From: JBFLYO01 sp040756745
Lineage (GTDB): Bacteria > Bacteroidota > Ignavibacteria > UBA10030 > UBA6906
Assembly (NCBI GenBank): GCA_040756745.1
Contig: JBFLYO010000013.1
Span: 1 to 64,000, forward strand
Direction of reading: 5' to 3'
DNA: 64,000 nt
Of this stretch, positions 54,420 to 61,799 are shown in pieces. The notes beneath the pieces were generated by a model. That model worked only from the letters and a program-made list of their open reading frames with translations. It was not told the DNA's origin and did no database searches. The stretch's first letter is position 1. Every line of letters begins with the position of its first letter. The position numbers and the translations under genes were made by a program.

Positions 54420-57400
54420 CTACGCATCCTGCAGGTCGAGCACATCGCGCACGACGCGGAGGACTTCGTTCGGTTGGTAAGGCTTCTGGATGAAAGCTTT
54501 TGCACCGGCGGTGAAGAGGCGGGATTTCAGGCCAGGTTCCAGGTACCCGCTTGCGAGGATGACGCGTGCCGACGGGTCAATCTCGCGGACCCGATCGAAC
54601 ATGTCTTTGCCAGACATGCGTGGGAGCCCCATATCGGTGATGACGATGTCGATGCTATTTTTCCGTTCCATGTACATTGCCAGGCCTTCCATGCCGTCTT
54701 CTGCCTGCATGACCGTGTATCCGTATGATTCCAGCAGCTCCGCGACAAGTTCCCGCAGAGCCCTTTCATCTTCAACAACAAGAATATTCTCGTTCCCGCC
54801 GACAGGGGGGCGGTCGTCTTTCACTTCCTGGATGAGCTGACGCTCCGGGAACGCTTGCAGATAAATGTGGAACGTAGTCCCGGCGCCCGGCGTGCTGTCC
54901 AGGTCAATGAGCCCGTGATGGCTCTGCACGATACCGTAGACCACGGCAAGTCCCAGCCCCGTCCCCTTCCCGGTCGGCTTCGTGGTGAAGAACGGATCGA
55001 ACACGCGGCTCCGCACCTCCTCCGACATCCCGATTCCCGTATCGGCCAGAGCGATGTGCACGTAGGAGGGGGCGCTCGCCCCTTTGAAGTGCTTCCGCAC
55101 TTCCTCGCCGGGGACTGTCCGGGCGGAAATGGTGATCCGCCCCGTCCCGCTTCCCGGCTGCGCTTCGAGGATCGCGTCGCGCGCGTTCAGGCAGAGGTTC
55201 AGCAGCATCTGATAGAGCTGTCCCGCTTCCCCCTGGATGATGGGAAGGTCGTGAGGGATGTCGATGACGATCTCGATGGTTTTCTCCAGGCTGTGCTGCA
55301 GCACCCTGATCAGCTCGTCGACTACATCGGCGACGGCGACCGGCCTGAGCGCCAGCTGGCCCTCGCGTGAGAAGGTCAGGAGCCGCTTCGCCACGTCCGC
55401 CCCTCTGTTGACTGCCGATTCGCCGATGTCAACGTACCGCAGGAGTGACGGATCGGCGACGCGCGATTTCAGAAGCGATAATCCTCCCTGGATCACGCCG
55501 AGCACGTTGTTGAAGTCGTGCGCGATCCCGCCGGCGAGTTGTCCCAGACTCTCCATCTTCTGGGATTGGCGGAGGCGGCGTTCCATCTCGACTTCGTGCG
55601 TCATGTCGCGCATGACCGCAACGTAATTGACCATCTTGCCCGACGCGTCGCGCACGGGGGAGATGACCATCTGCTCTTCGGCCATCGTGCCGTTCTTCCG
55701 CCGGTTGGTGATATGGCCCGACCACACTTCGCCACGGGAGAGGGTCGCCCACATTGCTGCATAGAACGCCTCTTCGTGCTCCCCGCTGCGGAGGAACTGG
55801 GGCGTCCGGCCGATGACCTCCGCGCGGTTGTAGCCAGTCGTCCTTTCAAACGCGGGGTTGACGAATACGATCGTGCCGTCCGTTTCGGTGATCAGGATCG
55901 ATTCCGCGGCCTGTTCGACGGCCATCTTCAGGCGTGCGAGTTCTTCTTCTCCATGCTTCCGGGCCGTGACGTCGCGGTCGATGCCGCGGTATCCCCGGAA
56001 GCGGTTCTGATCGTCGGTCACCGGGACGCCACTCGTCTCGAGGACGACGATGCTCCCGTCCTTGCGGATATGCCGGTGCACCAGACCGGAGAAGGGCTCC
56101 CCGCGGGAGAGGTGCGTCATCATGTGGAGACTGAAACGCTGAGCATCCTCGGGATGCATGAAGTCCTTCTGGCGCTTCCCCAGCACTTCGGTCGGGTCGT
56201 ACCCGAGGAGATCCCTGACCTTCGGGCTGGCGTAGGTGTACCGGCCGTCGGTGTCGGTCTCCCAGATCCAGTCCGGAATCGCCTCCACGAGTGAGCGGAA
56301 CCTCTGCTCGCTCCTGTACAGCGCGTTTTCCGCCTCCTTCCTCCGGGTGATGTCGGTGATGCTCACGACGACCGCATGGGGGAGCTCGTCGCCCGCCCGC
56401 AGGAGGGGCTGGCTGTTGATCGCGATCCATCGCCTGCCGCCGATGCCATTGGTGAATCCCATCACCACGTCGTGACAGGGGCTCCCCGTGTGCAGCGTAA
56501 CGTACGCGGGGTGCTCGTTGAGCGGGAAGGGAGTGCCGTCCTCGTGAATGGGGTCGTTCACGCGGCGGATTCCCGGCCACGCCGAGAGCTCCTCCGCACT
56601 GAGGTGCAGTATCCGGAGGGCCGCCGGGTTGAAGCTCGTTACGGTGCCGTTTGCGTCGTGCAGGATAATCCCGTCGGCCATGCCGGCAATGATCGTCCGC
56701 TGCTTCTCCTCACTCTCGCGGAGCGCCTGCTCCGTCCGCTTTCGGTCGATTGCGACGGCGATGTGGCGGGAGATATAGGTCAGGATCTCCTGGTCCTTCG
56801 GCCCGAACCTGATTGACTCCGTGTAGCTCTGCACCACAATGACGCCGAACGCGTGGTCTCCCCTCATGAGCGGCACGCCGAGCCAGTCGACGGAGGGGCC
56901 GCCGAGGAGCACGACGTCCCCGCGGTCCACAAGTTGCTGGAACACCCCCGGGGAAGCAAGCAGTGGTCGCCCGGTGCGCAGGACGTACTCCGTCAGTCCA
57001 TGCCCCGGTTTCTGCGGAGGCGGGGGCGGGTCGTATTCGTCGACGAAGTACGGAAAGGTAAGGTCGTCGGTCTCCGCGTCGTACAGGGCGATGTAGAAAT
57101 TCCGCGCATACATCAACTCGCCGAGGATCGCGTGGAGGCCGGCGTAGAAATCCGCAAGGTCGGTCACGGAGCTCGCCTGCTCGGTAATCCGGTAGAGCGC
57201 AAGCTGGATTGCCTCCGAGCGCTTCCGTTCCGTCACGTCGAGCAGCGTGCCGATGATCGCCGGTTCCCCCTGGTACAGGGTCGGAGCGCCGGAGGCCTCG
57301 ATGTCGATGACCGCGCCGTCCTTCCGCCGCGCGCGCAGGGAATACCAGATCCCGGGGGGCTCCCCCTCCAGTCGCCGACGGAGGTTTTCGGCCACCACCG

Positions 57401-58046
57401 GCCGATCCTCCTCCATGATCAGGGATTCCACGGGGATCCGGTCGACGAGCTCCTCGCGCGTGTATCCGATCATTTCCGTGATCCGCGGGTTGACATACCG
57501 GAACATGCCGTCCTGCAGGATGTAAACGCCGACGAGCGAACTTTCGACGAGCCGCGAAAACGTCGCCTCCGTCTCATCGAGCTGTGACCGGACCTGGCGC
57601 TGGGCCGTGATGTCGCTGGAGATGACAAGGATGTAACGGATCTCGCCGCGGGCGTCCCGGATGATGTGTCCACGCGACTCGATGTGCCTGACCGTCCCGT
57701 TGCGAAGCAGGAACCGGAAGTGGGCCTTCTGCCCCTTGCCCGTCGAGACGGTCTGGTGAAAGACCTCCTGAATGTGCCTGCGGTCTTCCGGATGGATCTC
57801 GACAAAGGCCGAGGTACCCCGTAGCTGCTCGGGCTCACCGAGGATTTCTCGGTACGACGGACTGTTATAAATCCGCTTCCCGTCCCGGTCAAGAACGACA
57901 ATCAGATCGCTGACGTTGCTCAACACCAGGTCGAGCAGTCTGTCGCTTCCGATCAGCGAACTGATGAGGTCAATGGCGGAAAGGGCGGTTCGAGGCCTGG
58001 GCGCGCGTTTCGGGAAAACCTCTGTATTCTTGCCTGGTTTCTTCAT
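54420..58046 (-). CDS. Giant PAS/GAF hybrid histidine kinase
   Basis: Encodes 1208 residues from ATG 58046; the TTG at 58145 would add 33 residues without a known domain. In order: PAS (32-148), PAS (155-273), GAF (280-437), three PAS domains (about 447-815), HisKA with H843 (GGIAHDFNN), HATPase (about 935-1065), receiver with D1138 (VITDMGLP). No membrane segments, so it senses a cytosolic or diffusible signal. It heads an operon with the 52119 kinase and the ABC ATPase; a 298-bp gap precedes it. Confidence 0.93.
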   Translation of the reverse strand: MKKPGKNTEVFPKRAPRPRTALSAIDLISSLIGSDRLLDLVLSNVSDLIVVLDRDGKRIYNSPSYREILGEPEQLRGTSAFVEIHPEDRRHIQEVFHQTVSTGKGQKAHFRFLLRNGTVRHIESRGHIIRDARGEIRYILVISSDITAQRQVRSQLDETEATFSRLVESSLVGVYILQDGMFRYVNPRITEMIGYTREELVDRIPVESLIMEEDRPVVAENLRRRLEGEPPGIWYSLRARRKDGAVIDIEASGAPTLYQGEPAIIGTLLDVTERKRSEAIQLALYRITEQASSVTDLADFYAGLHAILGELMYARNFYIALYDAETDDLTFPYFVDEYDPPPPPQKPGHGLTEYVLRTGRPLLASPGVFQQLVDRGDVVLLGGPSVDWLGVPLMRGDHAFGVIVVQSYTESIRFGPKDQEILTYISRHIAVAIDRKRTEQALRESEEKQRTIIAGMADGIILHDANGTVTSFNPAALRILHLSAEELSAWPGIRRVNDPIHEDGTPFPLNEHPAYVTLHTGSPCHDVVMGFTNGIGGRRWIAINSQPLLRAGDELPHAVVVSITDITRRKEAENALYRSEQRFRSLVEAIPDWIWETDTDGRYTYASPKVRDLLGYDPTEVLGKRQKDFMHPEDAQRFSLHMMTHLSRGEPFSGLVHRHIRKDGSIVVLETSGVPVTDDQNRFRGYRGIDRDVTARKHGEEELARLKMAVEQAAESILITETDGTIVFVNPAFERTTGYNRAEVIGRTPQFLRSGEHEEAFYAAMWATLSRGEVWSGHITNRRKNGTMAEEQMVISPVRDASGKMVNYVAVMRDMTHEVEMERRLRQSQKMESLGQLAGGIAHDFNNVLGVIQGGLSLLKSRVADPSLLRYVDIGESAVNRGADVAKRLLTFSREGQLALRPVAVADVVDELIRVLQHSLEKTIEIVIDIPHDLPIIQGEAGQLYQMLLNLCLNARDAILEAQPGSGTGRITISARTVPGEEVRKHFKGASAPSYVHIALADTGIGMSEEVRSRVFDPFFTTKPTGKGTGLGLAVVYGIVQSHHGLIDLDSTPGAGTTFHIYLQAFPERQLIQEVKDDRPPVGGNENILVVEDERALRELVAELLESYGYTVMQAEDGMEGLAMYMERKNSIDIVITDMGLPRMSGKDMFDRVREIDPSARVILASGYLEPGLKSRLFTAGAKAFIQKPYQPNEVLRVVRDVLDLQDA

Positions 58047-58344
58047 TCGGCAAAGCGGGCGGTGCCTTGATTTTTGGTCCGCAACCTCAAAAACCGGCGA
58101 TGTTTCGCATCTATGGTATGTGGAAATAGCGATTCTTTCAAGCAAGATAGCGTGATGGAACGCACATGGGTACTGGCGCCGTCCCTGCGCATGAACAAGA
58201 GAGGAGAGAGATGAGAGATGAGAGAAAAGATAGGGGAGATTTCAGGAGGGGCGCGGTCCCCGCGCCCATCCCGTTACGCGAGAATCAACACGAATGCGGT
58301 TCGAAATATGGTAATTCACGGGAATTCCCCTGAGGGGGATCCCG
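58047..58344. promoter_or_regulatory. Gap upstream of the giant kinase, with purine-rich repeat
   Basis: Expected promoter region of the kinase-kinase-ATPase operon. It has an AGAGGAGAGAGATGAGAG stretch (58200-58217) identical to 45490-45507. No known riboswitch or conserved box was recognised. Confidence 0.35.
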
Positions 58345-59346
58345 TCAGACCTTGCGGAGCAGATAAATGAACACCGGGGCGCCGATGGCGGCGGTGACGG
58401 CCCCGACCGGGATCTCCGTCGGGGCTATCACCGTGCGGGCGAGAAGGTCGGCGCCGACAAGAAAAATCGCCCCGAGCAGAAACGAAGCCGGGAGTAGCAG
58501 CCGGTGGTCAGGGCCGAACAGCATGCGACAGATGTGAGGGATGATGAGGCCGACGAAACCGACGACGCCGCTGACGGATACGACAAGGCCCGTGATGAGC
58601 GACGCAAGGAGGTATGATGCCTTCTTCAGGAAGGGAACATTGACCCCGAGCTGGAGCGCGGCCTCTTCTCCCGTGGCGATGAGGTTGAACCCCTTTGCAT
58701 ACCAGAAGAGCAGAAAAGAGACGAGCAGAACCGGTGGCCCGATGACCGCCACCGCTGGAAGCGTTGCCGTGCTCAGGTTCCCCATAAGCCAAAGGAATGC
58801 GCTCCGCGTCTCCTGGCTGAACACTGCAACGATGAGGAGGAGCAGCGCATTGAAAAACGCACCGATCATGACCCCCGAAAGCAGGAGCGTCGATGGATCA
58901 AGCCGCCCGCGCCTGTGCGCGAGCCCGTACACAAGTAGCATCACCCCCGATGAGCCGGCGAACGAAGCGAGAGGAGTCGTGAGCAACGTCGAACCCGTCG
59001 AAGCGCTCATCGCCATCACCGCCCCCACTGTCCCGCCGCTGGAGATGCCGAGGATGTAGGGCTCGGCCAGCGGATTGCGCAGGAGGGCCTGGAACACCAG
59101 CCCTGCCACGGAGAGTCCCGCACCGACGACGATTGCAAGCACAACCCGCGGCAGCCGGAGATCTGTGATGATCAACCGCTCCGCATCGGGTATGCCGTCG
59201 CTCCCCACCAGCGCACCGAACACATGCGAGGCCGGTACGGGCACGCTGCCGATCGAGAGCGAGACGAGGGAGACCATCGCCAGCATGATGAGCAGGCTTG
59301 CCGTGACAACGATCGTGCGGCGAGCGGTAAGGGGCTGGGTCTTCAT
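58345..59346 (-). CDS. BtuC/FecD-type ABC permease
   Basis: Encodes 333 residues with about 9-10 membrane spans. Family marks are LRNPLAEPYILGISSGGTVGA and LRLPRVVLAIVVGAGLSVAG, as in vitamin B12, heme and ferric-siderophore permeases. A matching ATPase (51292) is present in the window, but no binding protein was found. The gene is 38 bp after obg. Confidence 0.9.
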   Translation of the reverse strand: MKTQPLTARRTIVVTASLLIMLAMVSLVSLSIGSVPVPASHVFGALVGSDGIPDAERLIITDLRLPRVVLAIVVGAGLSVAGLVFQALLRNPLAEPYILGISSGGTVGAVMAMSASTGSTLLTTPLASFAGSSGVMLLVYGLAHRRGRLDPSTLLLSGVMIGAFFNALLLLIVAVFSQETRSAFLWLMGNLSTATLPAVAVIGPPVLLVSFLLFWYAKGFNLIATGEEAALQLGVNVPFLKKASYLLASLITGLVVSVSGVVGFVGLIIPHICRMLFGPDHRLLLPASFLLGAIFLVGADLLARTVIAPTEIPVGAVTAAIGAPVFIYLLRKV

Positions 59347-59384
59347 CGGCTGAGCAAGAGCGTGGACTAGGTAGTAGTCAGAGA

Positions 59385-60455
59385 TCAGGAGTCCGAAGGT
59401 ATGGGAGCCCCCGCCTCCCTCCCTGTAAGGGCAGGATATATCCTGCCCTTACGGCGGGGAGAGGGCGGGCCACCATGCATCACCAGAGCGAACATCGCCT
59501 TCACCAGCTTCTCCACCCCCGTCCCCGCCACCGCCGAAACGGCGTAGGACTTCGCCCCTGCGAACCTCAGCTTCCCGAGCGCCGTCGCTTCTTTCTTCCC
59601 GAGCGTGTCGACCTTTGTCAGAGCGACGATCCTCGGTTTGCGCGTCAGCTGAGGGTTGAACTCGCGGAGCTCGTGAAGGAGCACGTGGTAGTCGTTCTTC
59701 ATGTCCTTCCGCGTGACGTCGAGGAGGAACACGAGCGCCTTCGTGCGCTCGATGTGCCGGAGGAACTGCACCCCGAGCCCCTTGCCGAGATGCGCTCCTT
59801 CGATGAGTCCCGGGATGTCCGCAACGACGAACGTCTTTCCCGCATCGACCCGGACGATGCCCAGGTTTGGGACGAGAGTGGTGAAGGGATAATCTGCGAT
59901 CTTCGGCCGGGCTGCGGAGATCACGGAGATCAATGTGGACTTCCCCGCGTTGGGGAAACCCACGAGGCCGACGTCGGCCAGCAGTTTCAACTCCAGCTCG
60001 AGCTCCCGCTCCTCCCCGTCATCCCCTTGCTCAAATTCCCTCGGTGCCTGGTTGGTCGCGGTGGCGAACTCCGCGTTCCCCCGACCTCCTCTGCCGCCGC
60101 GGGCTGTGATGAGGCTGCTGCCATGACTCGTGAGATCGGCGAGGATCTCACCCCTGGCAAGGTCCCGGACGATTGTTCCGACGGGGACATCGAGGGTGAT
60201 GTCACTGCCGCTTTTCCCGGTCTTGTTACCCCCGAGCCCGTGCTCCCCTCTCGGCGCGTGGTAGATGCTCCGATAGCGGAAATCGAGCAGGGTGGTGAGG
60301 TGCCGGTTTGCGCGGAGGATGACGCTGCCCCCCCGCCCTCCGTTCCCGCCGTCGGGGCCTCCTTTGGGGACATACTTCTCGCGGCGGAAGCTGACGCACC
60401 CCACCCCGCCGTGCCCACCCCGCACACTGATCCGGACGCAATCGATGAATTTCAT
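59385..60455 (-). CDS. obgE: Obg/CgtA-family ribosome-associated GTPase
   Basis: Encodes 356 residues. Glycine-rich Obg fold about 1-155 (GGHGGVGCVSF, GGPDGGNGGRGG), G1 GFPNAGKST near 165, DIPGLIEGAH (G3), TKVD (G4). It acts in ribosome assembly and stress signalling. Its ATG overlaps the stop of the preceding gene (ATGA at 60452-60455). The last residues are encoded by a 28-bp palindrome (59425-59452). Confidence 0.93.
   Translation of the reverse strand: MKFIDCVRISVRGGHGGVGCVSFRREKYVPKGGPDGGNGGRGGSVILRANRHLTTLLDFRYRSIYHAPRGEHGLGGNKTGKSGSDITLDVPVGTIVRDLARGEILADLTSHGSSLITARGGRGGRGNAEFATATNQAPREFEQGDDGEERELELELKLLADVGLVGFPNAGKSTLISVISAARPKIADYPFTTLVPNLGIVRVDAGKTFVVADIPGLIEGAHLGKGLGVQFLRHIERTKALVFLLDVTRKDMKNDYHVLLHELREFNPQLTRKPRIVALTKVDTLGKKEATALGKLRFAGAKSYAVSAVAGTGVEKLVKAMFALVMHGGPPSPRRKGRIYPALTGREAGAPIPSDS
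59425..59452. repeat. Perfect palindrome inside the 3' end of obgE
   Basis: Two 14-base arms (GTAAGGGCAGGATA and its complement) form an uninterrupted inverted repeat inside the coding region, about 13 codons from the obg stop at 59385. As RNA it would form a tight hairpin with no T-run, so a terminator role is unclear. It may be a mobile palindromic repeat that landed in the gene tail. Confidence 0.8.
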
Positions 60456-61798
60456 TCTGCGTCGGTCTCGGGATTCCGGTAGCGCTGGTGGACGGCGTCG
60501 GTGAACGCGACAACGTCGGCATCGAACGGGTCGAGGCCGGCCTCGGTATAGAGCCGGTGCAGCATCGTTGCGGCGTCCTTCCAGGTCCGGGCGCCGTTCA
60601 GCGATGCGATGGCCTCGTTGTACCGTTCTTCATCCCGTCCGAAAAGCCGCTTGACGAATCGTGAACGCTGGTGCCCCTGAATGGTGTGGTTGAGGTCGGC
60701 GAGCTCCGTGGGCGGAGACCCCTCGAGCCCGGCGAACGTCAGCGAGAGGGCGGGGCTCCGCCGCCCCGGTGATCCACTAGTGGGGCGTTCCGGTGGAACA
60801 CCCTTCCCCTCGGGACGGTCCGACGGGGCGCCCTCCCTCCCTCGCCGATCCTTCGTTGCCGGTTCCTCCGCCGTGTCCTCCATCAGACCGTTGGGATCGC
60901 CGGCCAGATAATCGAAAATTGCCGGGGCCGGCGGCGGAGCGTCGTCGAGCCGTTCCATTGGAATGCCCTCGCCTCTGCGGCCTTCCATCTCCGCCGGCTC
61001 GTCCGTGATTTCCGTTGCCGGCTTCGATTCTCCCTGCCCGAGATACAGATCCTCAACGAGCGCCGTCAACTCGTCCAGCGTGATCCGTTCACGCTCGCGG
61101 ATGCGGCAGATGCTCTCGATGTAATCGCGGAGGATCTTCATCTTCTTGTCGTCGAAGAAGACCAGGAGCGGCTTCAGCGGGATCTCGGCATCGGGGGGAG
61201 AGTCGCGAAGGAGAATGAAATCAAAGATCGGTTTGGCGAGGAGCGCCAGCTCTCGGGCGTCGTGCTGTTTGACCACCTGGTCGTCGATCGCGATCAGCAG
61301 CGAGCGGAAATCCTCGCGCCCGATCTCCGACCATCCGCGCATCCTCGCGATCTTTTCGATCAGCGTCTTGAAGTAGCCGAACTCGACGGCGCAGGTCAGT
61401 TTGTCGCTGATCGTGCCCAGCGGAAGGCGGTCCCCCGACTCGAAGACGTAGTTCTCAATCGTCCATTGGGGACGGCAGAGGTAGTTCTCCAGGAACAGAA
61501 CCGCATTCTCGAGGAGCGTGAGAAACTCTCCCCGATGATAGACATACCCCTCCGCCATCGTCCGCAGGAACGACCGGGAGAGGCGGTCCACGCCGACGGT
61601 CTCCCGGTCGATCCGCGCGAAATTGGGTGATGAGGCAAGGTCGCGCGCGAGCCAGCGGACGGTTTCTTCCTGCATGTACGCCTTTACGCCGCGCGGGATG
61701 TCGGCCTCCAGCACCTCGCGCAGACGGGCCTCCGTTCGAGTGCCGATGGTGCGTGCGGTCAGTTCCGCGAGGATCGTGTCGGTCTCACGTTCGAGCAT
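60452..61798 (-). CDS. Conserved-looking hypothetical protein between TPR gene and obg
   Basis: Encodes 448 residues. An N-terminal helical domain (about 1-270, ARDLASSPNFARIDRETVGV; YIESICRIRERERITLDELT) is followed by a disordered, Pro/Arg-rich linker (about 275-370) and a C-terminal helical segment (about 370-448). No catalytic motif or signal is seen. Its start lies 1 base after the TPR stop, its stop overlaps obg, so it belongs with them. Function unknown. Confidence 0.65.
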   Translation of the reverse strand: MLERETDTILAELTARTIGTRTEARLREVLEADIPRGVKAYMQEETVRWLARDLASSPNFARIDRETVGVDRLSRSFLRTMAEGYVYHRGEFLTLLENAVLFLENYLCRPQWTIENYVFESGDRLPLGTISDKLTCAVEFGYFKTLIEKIARMRGWSEIGREDFRSLLIAIDDQVVKQHDARELALLAKPIFDFILLRDSPPDAEIPLKPLLVFFDDKKMKILRDYIESICRIRERERITLDELTALVEDLYLGQGESKPATEITDEPAEMEGRRGEGIPMERLDDAPPPAPAIFDYLAGDPNGLMEDTAEEPATKDRRGREGAPSDRPEGKGVPPERPTSGSPGRRSPALSLTFAGLEGSPPTELADLNHTIQGHQRSRFVKRLFGRDEERYNEAIASLNGARTWKDAATMLHRLYTEAGLDPFDADVVAFTDAVHQRYRNPETDAE

Positions 61799-61799
61799 G

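Noticed and set aside
53211..54728. 505-codon open frame opposite the kinases
   Set aside because: It is antisense to two well-supported kinase genes and lacks SD and domain features.
58047..59384. Cobalamin riboswitch before the BtuC-type permease
   Set aside because: Only 38 bp separate obg from the permease, and no conserved B12-box was found.
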